Assembly: GCA_015493635.1 (NCBI GenBank)
Contig: WGCU01000096.1
Coordinates: forward strand, 1-32,530
DNA length: 32,530 nucleotides
Reading direction: 5' to 3'
Source: Spirochaetaceae bacterium
Lineage (GTDB): Bacteria; Spirochaetota; Spirochaetia; B11-G9
Positions 16,225-25,063 of the stretch are shown here, piece by piece (the first letter of the stretch is position 1; every line of letters starts with the position of its first letter). Made by a program: the position numbers and the translations under genes. The notes beneath the pieces were generated by a model that searched no databases, had not been told where the DNA came from, and worked only from the letters and a program-made list of their open reading frames with translations.

Positions 16225-17703
16225 ATGTCAATGAAGATAGTACTTATCGGTGCAGGCAGCGCGCAGTTCGGAGCCGGAACACTGGGTGATATATTTCAGA
16301 GCAGTATTCTTTCCGGTAGTGAGATTGTCCTTCATGATATAAACGGGGCTGCTCTTGAGAAAATGCAGATAATGGCTGAACAGTTTATCAGAAACCATGG
16401 CTTGAATTTCAATATTACTTCAACTACAGACCGTAAAACGGCACTTGAAAATGCAGATTTTATCATCATATCGATAGAAGTAGGAGACCGATTTGCGCTT
16501 TGGGATATGGATAGAACAATTCCCCAGCAGTATGGGATACGGCAGGTGTACGGTGAAAACGGAGGTCCCGGAGGTCTTTTCCATTCACTGCGGATTATTC
16601 CTCCCATCCTTGATATCTGCGAGGATATCTCGGCGGTGTGTCCGGATGCGTTTATTTTCAATTACAGTAATCCCATGAGCAGGATTGTTACAACAGTAAA
16701 GAGGAAGTATCCGGAACTAAAGTTTACCGGTCTGTGCCACGAAATAGCGTCCTTGGAAGAGCATCTTCCTGCAATTCTCGGAGTTCCCCTTGATGCTTTC
16801 AGCTACCGGGCAGGAGGGCTCAATCATTTCAGTGCACTTCTGGAAGTAAAGTATAGGAGTACCGGTGAAGATGCCTACCCTGATATCCGCCAGAAAGCTC
16901 CGGCGTATTTTTCCGTTCAACCGGGATACAGTGAAATATGGAAATTCGCGCGGGAAACGCTGGGAACCTTTTTCAGCGGAGGGATGGTCTCTTCTTTTAA
17001 GACTGAGGAGCTTCTTCCCCAACTTAAACAAGCTCTCGGGGACATACTTCCCTCAAAAATAACCGATAAAGAAATTCTGGATGTGTTCAATACCGAGGGG
17101 TTTTACAGTTTTGACCTTAAATCTTATCTCAAACCTCTGAAAGCATGGAGCGACCGGTTTCTTTTCCGCGAAATACTTGATACCTTTAATCTGCTTCCCA
17201 TTACCGGAGACAGCCATTTCGGTGAGTGCATACAATGGGCGCACTCTGCGGTAGATCAGAAGGGGATTCTCGACTTCTATAGTTTTTACCGGACCGTACT
17301 CTCTCTTTTTACTCCCGAAATTTCTCTTAAACTTGATGAACGGGTAGTTCCCATTATAGAAGGCATTATAACCGATTCAGGGTATGAGGAAGCTGCTGTC
17401 AATATTCTTAACGACGGATATATAGAGGATCTTCCTCCCTGGATTGCGGTGGAAGTACCGGCAATAATTGATGCCCGGGGAGTCCATGGGATCAAGCTTA
17501 AGGTTCCCGGGGGATTCAGGGGGCTTCTTGCCAACCAGATCGGTATACATAATATGACGGCCGAAGCTGTTCTTCAGGGGAGAAAGGACCTTGTCATGCA
17601 GGCCCTCCTTGTCGACCCCGTTGTGGATACTTCTGCCGGATTATCTGAAATGGTTGATTTTATGATAGAAATGCAGTCTCCGTATTTACAGTATTTACAG
17701 TAG
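16225..17703 (+). CDS. Glycoside hydrolase family 4 enzyme (alpha-galactosidase/LplD-like)
   Basis: A 492-residue GH4 enzyme. These use NAD+ and Mn2+ to cleave glycosides by an oxidation-elimination route. The N-terminal nucleotide-binding motif is GAGSAQFGAG (9-18). VYGENGGPGGLFHSLR and FNYSNPM follow, and the metal and active-site residues are C171-H172 in GLCHEI and N200-H201 in GGLNHF. The four residues at the Cys site tend to track substrate class in GH4; CHEI here differs from those I associate with phospho-glucosidases (CNVP, CDMP) and resembles the alpha-galactosidase/galacturonidase branch. The substrate is therefore open. AGGAG lies six bases before the ATG at 16225, which favours that start over the ATG at 16231. 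The small gene downstream follows after nine bases. Confidence 0.9.
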   Translation: MSMKIVLIGAGSAQFGAGTLGDIFQSSILSGSEIVLHDINGAALEKMQIMAEQFIRNHGLNFNITSTTDRKTALENADFIIISIEVGDRFALWDMDRTIPQQYGIRQVYGENGGPGGLFHSLRIIPPILDICEDISAVCPDAFIFNYSNPMSRIVTTVKRKYPELKFTGLCHEIASLEEHLPAILGVPLDAFSYRAGGLNHFSALLEVKYRSTGEDAYPDIRQKAPAYFSVQPGYSEIWKFARETLGTFFSGGMVSSFKTEELLPQLKQALGDILPSKITDKEILDVFNTEGFYSFDLKSYLKPLKAWSDRFLFREILDTFNLLPITGDSHFGECIQWAHSAVDQKGILDFYSFYRTVLSLFTPEISLKLDERVVPIIEGIITDSGYEEAAVNILNDGYIEDLPPWIAVEVPAIIDARGVHGIKLKVPGGFRGLLANQIGIHNMTAEAVLQGRKDLVMQALLVDPVVDTSAGLSEMVDFMIEMQSPYLQYLQ

Positions 17704-17712
17704 AGGTGGCAG

Positions 17713-18072
17713 ATGCTCAGAGAAATTATAAATCCAAAGCAGTACCCGGAGGAAGGATTCAGGCGGTGGTTTACCGATGATTACTTTGATCTTATTGTCT
17801 GGTACCGGGATGACAGGAAAACGATACTGGGGTTTCAGCTGGCATATGACAAGGAACATAATGAGCGGGCTCTGACCTGGATGAGTACGGGAAGCTATAC
17901 CCACATGGGAATTGATGACGGTGAAATAACCGGAGGATACAAGCGGACCCCTGTTCTTGTTGCGGACGGAGCCTTTGACAAGAACCGGATTGCGGAAAAG
18001 TTTAAAAAAGCAGCCGGGAATATGGATAAGGATATAGCCTCCCTCGTTTACAAACGGCTTACTCAGTATTAA
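17713..18072 (+). CDS. Small conserved hypothetical protein
   Basis: A 119-residue soluble protein with no named domain I can assign. It has a mixed aromatic and acidic N-terminal half (EGFRRWFTDDYFDLIVWYRDD), a strand pattern around ILGFQLAYDK and ALTW, and a Lys-rich helical C-terminus. The start ATG has GAGG nearby (AGAGGTGGCAG) and lies nine bases after the GH4 stop, so it is cotranscribed. Its 3' end overlaps the 3' end of the convergent acyl-CoA ligase gene by 14 bases. I recall similar short proteins of unknown role in other bacteria, but nothing here indicates a function. Confidence 0.75.
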   Translation: MLREIINPKQYPEEGFRRWFTDDYFDLIVWYRDDRKTILGFQLAYDKEHNERALTWMSTGSYTHMGIDDGEITGGYKRTPVLVADGAFDKNRIAEKFKKAAGNMDKDIASLVYKRLTQY

Positions 18073-19996
18073 CAGAACCAGTAATATTTTCTATTGCCCG
18101 GAGATTCCGTTCATTCATAAAGTTGTTGTCCCGGTACATTGCTTCAATTCTGTCCGCGTAAAACTCGGTTACCCGGTACCGGACAAGCTTCATGGTTGAA
18201 TTGATAAGTTTATCCTCCTCTGAAAACGGTTTTGAAATGATCTCCATGGTGGAAGGGATCCATTGTGAAGGAATGGTGTCTTTTACAAACTCCCTGAAGG
18301 TGTAAACAGATTTCTGAACCGCTTTGAGAATATCTTCCGGGGAAGCAAGATTATGTTCCTTGATCAGGTTTTTGACAGTATCTTCCTGCAGGGTTATAAG
18401 AGCCGTTGTAAAATTCCGGTGATCATTGTAGACCATGATCTGATGTACAAGGTCGCAGTGGTTCAGTACCGCTTCCTCGATATCTTCGGGTGAATATTTT
18501 TCTCCGTCAGGTGAAATAAGAAGAGCCTTTGCACGGCCGGTAACAACAAGGAAATTATCCTCATCCATGAAACCGAGATCTCCCGTCCAGAGCCATCCGT
18601 CTTTAAGGACCTCGTCTGTGGCACTTTTATTTTTAAAGTACCCTTTCATGATGTTATCACCCTTTATAACAATTTCTCCCCGCTCACCCCGTTCGGCTTC
18701 CTCTGTTGAAGATTTCATTATCCGTATGGTAATTCCCGGAAGTACGGTTCCCGATGTTCCGAACTTATGCCGCTTCATGGCATTGGTGCATATCACGGGG
18801 GCAGCTTCGGTAAGACCGTATCCCTGATAGATAGGGATACCCAGAGCCGCAAAAAAGTTCTGCTGTTTAATTTCCAGGAGGGCCCCCCCTCCGATACAGA
18901 ACTGCAGACTGCTGCCGAAGATCTTTTTAACTTTTGGAAAAACAAGGATAGATGCCAGTTTATAGGGGAAGAAAGCCTTTACCCTGGTGAGAAAAGAAGG
19001 CTTGTTGTAGCCGTTGCCGTTGCGGGCAATCCCCGCTTTTATACCGTTTGTAAAAATGCTGTTGATGAAAGCGCCTTTTGCCGCAACGCCGGAAATAATC
19101 TTCTTCATGAAGTTTCCTGAAATCGCAGGGACTGTCATAAGAAGTGACGGATTGGTCTCAAGGAGGTTGACCGGTATATTTCTGATGAGGTTTATACTGC
19201 CCCCCCGTGCGTCAACAAAGTTCAGGGTCATCCCCCGGAGAAGGGAGATGTACAGCCCGGCAGTGTGAGCAAAAGAGTGGTCCAGGGGAAGCATGACAAG
19301 GGTGGAGAACTTTCCGTCAGGGATATCAATAACTTTCAGGGAATCATGGGTGTTTGCCCAGTAATTAAGGTTGGTGAGCATAATGCCCTTCGGGTTTCCA
19401 GTGGTTCCCGAGGTATAGCAGATGTTGATGGTATCATCTTCCTTTATATCCGATTCAATCCTGCTGATAAGTTTTTTATCTTTATCAAGGAATTCCCTTC
19501 CTTCTGTCACAAATGCTGTCCAGGAAATAATATCCTTCCCCGGAAGAATGGATGAAGCCGTCAGCAGTTCATTGGTTTTATCATCAAATTCATCGAGGAG
19601 GATAAGGAGCGGAGGCCGGGAGAAGGCGGGCCAGGCCTCTGAAACCTTGGACAGCACATTTCGCGAAACAAGGAAGACCTTTGCTTCTGAATGATTTATT
19701 CTAAACCCTATTTCTTCAGGGGTAAGTTTAATGGAGAGAGGAACTGAAACAAGTCCTGCTTTAATAATACCAAACTCGCCGATTACCCATTCCGGTCTCC
19801 CCTCCGCGAGAATTCCGGCAGAATCACCGGCTGTGAATCCCCTTTTGAGAAATGCCCCGGCAATAGTATCGGAAAGGGTGTCCACCTCTTTGTAGCTGAA
19901 AGAAGTCCATCCGCTGTCTGTTTTTGAAGAGACAAAGGCTCTTCCCTTGTATCTATCTGCTGCTTCATGGAGCATCTGAATTACTGTTCTCATCAT
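18059..19996 (-). CDS. AMP-dependent long-chain acyl-CoA ligase (FadD-like)
   Basis: A 645-residue ANL-superfamily enzyme that adenylates a carboxylic acid, probably a fatty acid, and transfers it to CoA. The AMP-binding loop YTSGTTGNPKG begins at residue 194. Later motifs are YQGYGLTEAAPVI, DGWLWTGDLGFMDEDNFLVVTGRAK and a C-terminal lid. It has long-chain ligase length and layout, with the central insertion seen in bacterial and spirochaetal long-chain ligases. GGGAGA precedes the ATG. It lies 12 bases after the M32 peptidase gene and shares its transcript, with no obvious metabolic connection. It is convergent with, and overlaps by 14 bases, the small gene at its 3' end. Confidence 0.92.
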   Translation of the reverse strand: MMRTVIQMLHEAADRYKGRAFVSSKTDSGWTSFSYKEVDTLSDTIAGAFLKRGFTAGDSAGILAEGRPEWVIGEFGIIKAGLVSVPLSIKLTPEEIGFRINHSEAKVFLVSRNVLSKVSEAWPAFSRPPLLILLDEFDDKTNELLTASSILPGKDIISWTAFVTEGREFLDKDKKLISRIESDIKEDDTINICYTSGTTGNPKGIMLTNLNYWANTHDSLKVIDIPDGKFSTLVMLPLDHSFAHTAGLYISLLRGMTLNFVDARGGSINLIRNIPVNLLETNPSLLMTVPAISGNFMKKIISGVAAKGAFINSIFTNGIKAGIARNGNGYNKPSFLTRVKAFFPYKLASILVFPKVKKIFGSSLQFCIGGGALLEIKQQNFFAALGIPIYQGYGLTEAAPVICTNAMKRHKFGTSGTVLPGITIRIMKSSTEEAERGERGEIVIKGDNIMKGYFKNKSATDEVLKDGWLWTGDLGFMDEDNFLVVTGRAKALLISPDGEKYSPEDIEEAVLNHCDLVHQIMVYNDHRNFTTALITLQEDTVKNLIKEHNLASPEDILKAVQKSVYTFREFVKDTIPSQWIPSTMEIISKPFSEEDKLINSTMKLVRYRVTEFYADRIEAMYRDNNFMNERNLRAIENITGSVNTE

Positions 19997-20008
19997 AAAT
20001 CTCCCTTT

Positions 20009-21526
20009 TTAAAATCCGTAAATCGAGCGGTATTTATTCTCCAGATACTTCGAACAGTAAACCGGATTAAGCGGCTCTCCGGTTGCGTTGATGCAGAGTT
20101 CTTCAGCAGTGAAGATACTGCCGTACTGGTGAATATTCTCCCTGAGCCATCCAAGAATGATGCCAAAATCTCCTTGCTTTATGAGGTCATCGACATTACC
20201 GAGGCTTTTTTTCATACTGTTGAAAAACTGTGCGCCGTAAAGGTTTCCCAGAGCATACGTCGGAAAGTACCCTATGGCGCCGAAAGACCAGTGAACATCC
20301 TGAAGGACTCCTTCAGCATCATTTTCCGGCCGGATTCCAAGTAATTCCTCCATCTTGCTGTTCCACGCTTCGGGAAGATCTTTTACAGCCAGCTCTCCTG
20401 ATATGAGTGCGAGTTCCAGTTCAAACCGCAGAATGATATGAAGCGGGTAGGTAACCTCATCAGCATCTACCCGAATCATGGAGGGTTCCACTTTGTTTAT
20501 TCCTTTGTAAAACTGTTCAAGGTTGACATCCCTTAGCTGATTTGGAAACATATCCTTAAGTTTTGGGAAGTAGTATTCCCAGAAGGGTAAACTCCGGCCT
20601 ATTATATTTTCCCATGTTCGGGACTGGGATTCATGGATGCCGAGGGATGTACCTTCTGCCAGAATTGAAACTTTAATATCATCCGGGAAACCCAGTTCAT
20701 ACAGACCGTGACCGCATTCATGGATAATACCGAATATTCCCGTTCTGAACTGGTTTTCTTGATACCGGGTTGTCAGGCGTACATCATCTGATCCCGTACT
20801 TGTTGTAAAGGGATGGGCGGATACATCAAGTCTGCCCCGGTTGAAATCGAACCCAAGATCCTGCAGCACGGTCCGCCCGAATGCTTCCTGTTCTCTGACA
20901 GGATAGTTTTTTAAGAGGAAGCTGTCATCCACCTGCTTTGAGCCGGCGATTTTACGGACAAGGTCCATGAGTTCAGGTTTTAAACTGCTGAAGATCTTTT
21001 TGATTGAAGCGGTTGTTGCAAATGGTTCAAACTCGTCGAGAAGCGCGTCGTAGGGGTGATCGGTATAGCCGATTTTTTCCGCTTTTTCCCGTGACAGGTC
21101 AAGTATTTTCTGTAGGTGAGGCGCAAAAAGAGAGAAATCTGATTTTTTCCTGGCTTCTATCCACTGCGCTTGGGAAAGGGATGCTTCTTCGGAAAACGCT
21201 ACAACGAGATCTTTTGGTATCTTTGTCTCCCTGAAATATTCCCTGGAAAATTTTCGTAAAAAAGCCCGGTCTCTCTCATCCAAATTATTGTCGCCCTTTA
21301 AATTTTCTTCTGAAACACCGCATGCTTCAAGCAGCGAGCCGACTTTTGTATCGGTCAGATAGTCGTGAAGTATTCCGGATAGAAGGGCCTGCTGCCGGGC
21401 TCTTTCTTCAACAGCACCCCGGGGCATGTAGGTTTCCTGATCCCAGCCGAGAAGGGCTGAAGTGTGGGAAATCAGCTGTAATTCCGTATCAATTTCTTTT
21501 AGTTTCTGTAAGGATTTTTTCATCAT
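20009..21526 (-). CDS. M32 family metallocarboxypeptidase (Taq-type)
   Basis: A 505-residue enzyme of the usual M32 length, mostly helical. The zinc site is H269-E-C-G-H273 within IIHECGHGLYELGF, E270 being the general base. Other family motifs are HPFTTSTGSDDVRLTTRY and the DEVTYPLHIILRFELE region that supplies further metal and substrate contacts, plus GIHESQSRTWENIIGRS. It removes C-terminal residues from peptides in the cytoplasm; no signal peptide is present. Two ATG codons are in tandem (21526, 21523) with no ribosome site; a good promoter places the transcription start on the first ATG. It is the first gene of an operon with the acyl-CoA ligase. Confidence 0.94.
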   Translation of the reverse strand: MMKKSLQKLKEIDTELQLISHTSALLGWDQETYMPRGAVEERARQQALLSGILHDYLTDTKVGSLLEACGVSEENLKGDNNLDERDRAFLRKFSREYFRETKIPKDLVVAFSEEASLSQAQWIEARKKSDFSLFAPHLQKILDLSREKAEKIGYTDHPYDALLDEFEPFATTASIKKIFSSLKPELMDLVRKIAGSKQVDDSFLLKNYPVREQEAFGRTVLQDLGFDFNRGRLDVSAHPFTTSTGSDDVRLTTRYQENQFRTGIFGIIHECGHGLYELGFPDDIKVSILAEGTSLGIHESQSRTWENIIGRSLPFWEYYFPKLKDMFPNQLRDVNLEQFYKGINKVEPSMIRVDADEVTYPLHIILRFELELALISGELAVKDLPEAWNSKMEELLGIRPENDAEGVLQDVHWSFGAIGYFPTYALGNLYGAQFFNSMKKSLGNVDDLIKQGDFGIILGWLRENIHQYGSIFTAEELCINATGEPLNPVYCSKYLENKYRSIYGF

Positions 21527-21532
21527 GAGTCC

Positions 21533-21561
21533 ATTATAATGGGCATTTTTTAATAAAACAA
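21533..21561 (-). promoter_or_regulatory. Promoter of the M32 peptidase-ligase operon
   Basis: On the minus strand TTGTTT (21556-21561) is 17 bases from a perfect TATAAT (21533-21538). The ATG at 21526 begins exactly seven bases after the -10, so transcription and translation would start on the same base. Confidence 0.7.
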
Positions 21562-21613
21562 CTGTTCATAAAAGGATTTTACCATTACTATACAACAGAT
21601 TTTGGAGGGTGGT

Positions 21614-22774
21614 ATGCTGTTGAAACTGCTTTTGTACGCATCATTTCTTGCCAATATCGGTATTGGAGTACTTAATTTCAGTCTTGTGTTTTATACAAAA
21701 GACCTTTTTCATGCATCACCGGGTGAGATAGGATGGATGTCTTCACTGTGGGCACTGTTTTACTTTATCGGCTGTTTTATTCTCCGGAAACCCAGTACCA
21801 GCCTGGGGCCGAAACGGGCCTTGATTCTTGCGTCTGCCGGAATGGCTGTCTTTTCTTTTCTTATTTTAATGAGCCCTTCCATGGTATGGATCTTTATTTT
21901 TTATGCTCTTTTCGGTTTTACAACAGCCCTTTTCTGGCCCACCCTTGAAGGATGGCTTTCCGAAGGGTATGAGGGGGCAACCCTTAACAAACGGGTGGGA
22001 CGGTTTAACCTCTCCTGGTCCTTTGCCCTTGTTTTAAGCCCTTATCTTGCAGGGCTTCTTGTCGAAAAGGGCCTGACACTGCCGCTTTTTGTATCAATTG
22101 GAACGTACGTTTTGCTTGCCGTCTCGCTCTGGTTTTTTGCTGTCTTTTATATAAAGGAGAAGAGTACGGTCTACCCGGGTGATCCTGCCGGCGGTATTCC
22201 GGCTGACAAAAGCACCCCCCTGCGGTATATCGCCTGGATTGGCAACTTTTCCACCTACATGGTTAACGGTATTATTCTTTTTGTATTTCCTTTGTATGCC
22301 AGAGATGTTCTTGGCTTTACAGAAGCAGATATTGGATTACTGCTTCTTTTACGGGCGCTTTTCAGCACAGGAATTTTTATTCTGACAAGCAGAACCGTGT
22401 GGTGGCACTTTAATAAGATTTACATGGCCGGGGTTCAGTTTCTTCTTGCCGCTTTCTGTTTTAGTCTTGTTATTATCCACAGCTGGACAATGATGGCGGT
22501 TATGCTTTCTTTTTTCGGCATTCTTTTTGCGTTTCACTATTCAAACAGCCTTTTTCACGGTGTGTCAGGGAGTGTAAACCGGGAAGGGAGGATGGCTGTC
22601 CATGAGGCAGTGCTTACCGCGGGAATTATTACCGGAGCTGTAAGCGGGGGAGAACTGTACCAGCGGTGGAATATGTCGGCGGTATTTGTTGCAGCAGGGG
22701 TGCTCCTTTCCCTTCTTTTTGCTGCTCAATTACTCATTTTGATTATACAGAAAAGGAAGTTCTCTGCAGGATAA
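21614..22774 (+). CDS. Major facilitator superfamily transporter
   Basis: A 386-residue protein with about 12 membrane segments and the two-half layout of MFS carriers. The first segment is LLLYASFLANIGIGVLNF; the loop between segments 2 and 3 has a weak form of the usual Gly/Arg motif (RKPSTSLGPKRAL). The middle holds a hydrophilic linker around residues 183-198. GFTTALFWPTLEGWLSEG near 105-125 resembles sugar or drug permeases, but the substrate cannot be named. The start is the ATG at 21614, preceded by GGAGGG; the TTG at 21602 overlaps that ribosome site and is not used. It is divergent from the M32 gene. Confidence 0.88.
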   Translation: MLLKLLLYASFLANIGIGVLNFSLVFYTKDLFHASPGEIGWMSSLWALFYFIGCFILRKPSTSLGPKRALILASAGMAVFSFLILMSPSMVWIFIFYALFGFTTALFWPTLEGWLSEGYEGATLNKRVGRFNLSWSFALVLSPYLAGLLVEKGLTLPLFVSIGTYVLLAVSLWFFAVFYIKEKSTVYPGDPAGGIPADKSTPLRYIAWIGNFSTYMVNGIILFVFPLYARDVLGFTEADIGLLLLLRALFSTGIFILTSRTVWWHFNKIYMAGVQFLLAAFCFSLVIIHSWTMMAVMLSFFGILFAFHYSNSLFHGVSGSVNREGRMAVHEAVLTAGIITGAVSGGELYQRWNMSAVFVAAGVLLSLLFAAQLLILIIQKRKFSAG

Positions 22775-22825
22775 AAAAGAAAAATCTGCTGGAAATTTAT
22801 TCTCCGGGAATATACACTTCCGTTC

Positions 22826-23107
22826 ATGGGACAATGTTACTTTTGCGGAAAGGAATTTGATCCTCCGGTATACAGAACAACAGTCTGTACATCCTGCGGG
22901 AAGGATCTGAAGATTTGTCTGAACTGCAGGTTCTACTCTCCCGGAAGCCACTACGACTGCAGTGAAACAATCCGGGAGCCTGTCAGGGACAAGGAACGGG
23001 CAAACTTCTGTGATTTTTTTCAGGCCGGATCAAATTTCAAGGGAACAGCAATAAAAGATAAAGCGGAAAAAAGCAAGGATGCCTTTGACAAGCTTTTTGG
23101 AGATTAA
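22826..23107 (+). CDS. Small cysteine-rich (zinc-ribbon-like) protein
   Basis: A 93-residue protein of unknown function. The N-terminal half has C-x2-C pairs (CYFCGK, CTSCGK), then CLNC, a single Cys in SHYDCSE and a last one in NFCDFF, a pattern suited to binding zinc or another metal. The C-terminal half is Lys-rich and helical. Several residues (CRFYSPGSHYDCSE, ANFCDFF) look strongly constrained, so it is a real gene and not chance. No ribosome site is seen before the ATG; a TATACA at 22811-22816 might serve as a -10. It lies between the MFS carrier and the antiporter on the same strand, with a 51-base gap upstream. Confidence 0.72.
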   Translation: MGQCYFCGKEFDPPVYRTTVCTSCGKDLKICLNCRFYSPGSHYDCSETIREPVRDKERANFCDFFQAGSNFKGTAIKDKAEKSKDAFDKLFGD

Positions 23108-23143
23108 GAAACAGCAGTAACTTTCTTGGAGGGGGAAAATCTT

Positions 23144-24982
23144 TTGCAGCACATGAAAATGCAGATATTCGAGATTGGTCTGCTTATTCTTGCAGCGTAT
23201 ACAGGGGGACGCTTAGCTCAGAAACTGAAAATAGGTGAGGTTGTCGGACAGATTATCGGCGGGGTTCTTGTTGGGCCGCATTTTCTGGAGCTTATTCACC
23301 GGGTTCTTTTACGGTACGCATTTTTAAACCGTTATATTGTTTTTAAACCCATATACCACTTCTATAACAGTCAGTTTTCGGAGTATGCAAAGGTCCTTGA
23401 GAGTTATCATTTCTTTGTTTTCCTGTTCCTTGGAATTATTGCATTTTCCATCGGGGAAGAACTGCACCGGGACAGACTCCGGCGGGTAGGACTTGCGGCA
23501 ACGTTTATCTGTGTTTTACAGGCTCTTTTAACGTTTTTACTGGGATTTCTCGGGTTCTGGCTGATATTTCACTTTTCAGTTATCAATGCCCTGCTCATGG
23601 GGTCAATGGGTATCGCAACAGCTCCCGCACTGACGTTTGTTCTTATGAATAAATTGAAGATTGAAGGGCGTCTTAAAAATATTCTGGCTAATATTGTTGT
23701 CCTGGATGATGTTATCGAGGTTATCTTCTTTTCAATCTTTTTCGGCATTGCCCTCGCACTTCAGCGTGGTACAGCATTGTCGGTAACGCATCTTGCTGCG
23801 GGAATAGTGGAAGAACTGTTCTTTGCCGCTCTTATAGGGGTTGTTATTTTTTTAATTCTCAAGGTTACCATCCGGAAAAAACTTCCCCGGGAAGAGGACT
23901 TTCCTGATGATCAGAACTTTTTGTCACAGGTGACCTCGGCTCATCCGACCCCGTCAGTTGAAATTCTCCTTGTTATTACCGGGATTGTGGCTATCGGAAT
24001 TTCCGTTGCCATCGATTTTGATTTACCCTTCCTTATAACCGCGGTTATCGCGGGTTTTCTTGTTTCCAATTTTCATTCCCATGCTCTTTTTGATTCTTTA
24101 AAAATCGAAAATGTCATGCCGTTGTTTAACTTGATGTTTTTTGCCATCATCGGTTCAAGTGTACGGGTGGAAAGTTTATCTGTCGGTTCTCTTCCCTATG
24201 TCCTTGGATACCTTATTTTGAGAACCGCCGGAAAACTGTTCGGAAACTGGGCAGGTTGCCGGCTGACCGGACAGGATGAAAAGATTACCGCCTGCCTCCC
24301 CAAACTGATGCTTCCCCAGGCCGGTATGGCTGCAGTGGAAACCATCATGGTGGCAACCGCCCTTGCCCCGTCCGGAGGGGGGAAACTGTTTGATACCATC
24401 ATCCCTGCTCTCGTTATCTTTGAACTTGTCGGTGCATGGCTCTCTGAAAAAACCCTTATCAAATGGAAGAACTGGATAGTCGGTGAGCAGGAAGCCTTAA
24501 AGAAGCCGGGAATAGCGGTGGATAACCAGTCCCTTTCAGGATTAATTGAAGGACGAATATTCGAACTGTCCGCAGGTACCCGCAATGATGCCATTTTTGA
24601 ACTCGGGCAGTTCTGCGTCAAAGAACAGATTGTTCCTGAAATCGGTATCGTAGCCGATCCTGTCCGGGAAAGGGAAAAACTGGCTCCGACGGCCATCGGA
24701 AGGGGTATTGCGCTTCCTCATTGCCGTCTGGGAACGGTGGACCGCACTATAGTCGTATGCGGACTGCTACGTCATCCTGTTGACTGGAATGCTCCGGACG
24801 GGCAGCCGGTGGATCTTGTTTTCCTCCTCCTGAGTCCCGATGAACGGCCGGAAGAGCATCTGAAAGCAATAAGGACAATCAGTCTTGCGTTACAGAAAAC
24901 AGGTTTTATAGAAGGACTGAAACAGGCTGCAGCCGAAAAGAGTGCGGAAAGATATCTGAAACAGTTTACCTGCAATACCTAA
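23144..24982 (+). CDS. CPA2-type cation:proton antiporter fused to a PTS EIIA domain
   Basis: A 612-residue protein of two parts. Residues about 5-445 form a CPA2 (KefB/NapA-like) exchanger with roughly 12 membrane segments; GEVVGQIIGGVLVGPHFLEL near the N-terminus and NILANIVVLDDVIEV in the core are typical. Residues about 470-610 form a PTS EIIA domain of the fructose/nitrogen type, with GIALPHCRLG containing the phosphorylatable H526. Such a domain could let the phosphotransferase system adjust ion exchange. I start it at TTG 23144, eight bases after a GGAGGGGG site; the TTG at 23126 overlaps that site, and the ATG at 23153 is too far from it. A PTS energy-coupling protein is not encoded nearby. 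Confidence 0.88.
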   Translation: MQHMKMQIFEIGLLILAAYTGGRLAQKLKIGEVVGQIIGGVLVGPHFLELIHRVLLRYAFLNRYIVFKPIYHFYNSQFSEYAKVLESYHFFVFLFLGIIAFSIGEELHRDRLRRVGLAATFICVLQALLTFLLGFLGFWLIFHFSVINALLMGSMGIATAPALTFVLMNKLKIEGRLKNILANIVVLDDVIEVIFFSIFFGIALALQRGTALSVTHLAAGIVEELFFAALIGVVIFLILKVTIRKKLPREEDFPDDQNFLSQVTSAHPTPSVEILLVITGIVAIGISVAIDFDLPFLITAVIAGFLVSNFHSHALFDSLKIENVMPLFNLMFFAIIGSSVRVESLSVGSLPYVLGYLILRTAGKLFGNWAGCRLTGQDEKITACLPKLMLPQAGMAAVETIMVATALAPSGGGKLFDTIIPALVIFELVGAWLSEKTLIKWKNWIVGEQEALKKPGIAVDNQSLSGLIEGRIFELSAGTRNDAIFELGQFCVKEQIVPEIGIVADPVREREKLAPTAIGRGIALPHCRLGTVDRTIVVCGLLRHPVDWNAPDGQPVDLVFLLLSPDERPEEHLKAIRTISLALQKTGFIEGLKQAAAEKSAERYLKQFTCNT

Positions 24983-24987
24983 CACAA

Positions 24988-25006
24988 CTTTAACATTTTC
25001 CTCATA
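24988..25006 (+). promoter_or_regulatory. Possible Pho box upstream of pstS
   Basis: Two half-sites 11 bases apart, CTTTAACA (24988-24995) and TCCTCATA (24999-25006), match 11 of 19 positions of the enteric PhoB box CTGTCATAAATCTGTCATA. No good -35 is visible here, as expected for an activated promoter. The site lies about 60 bases before pstS in a cluster that encodes PhoB. The match is moderate. Confidence 0.4.
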
Positions 25007-25063
25007 AAACCCTAAAAAATGGTGATTATTTTAAAGCCAACAATAAAATTTTAGGAGGAAGCA

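Noticed and set aside
21602-21613. TTG start for the MFS transporter
   Set aside because: The codons at 21602-21613 are themselves the GGAGGG ribosome site for the ATG at 21614.
23126-23143. TTG start for the antiporter fusion
   Set aside because: It overlaps the GGAGGGGG ribosome site, which is well spaced for the TTG at 23144.
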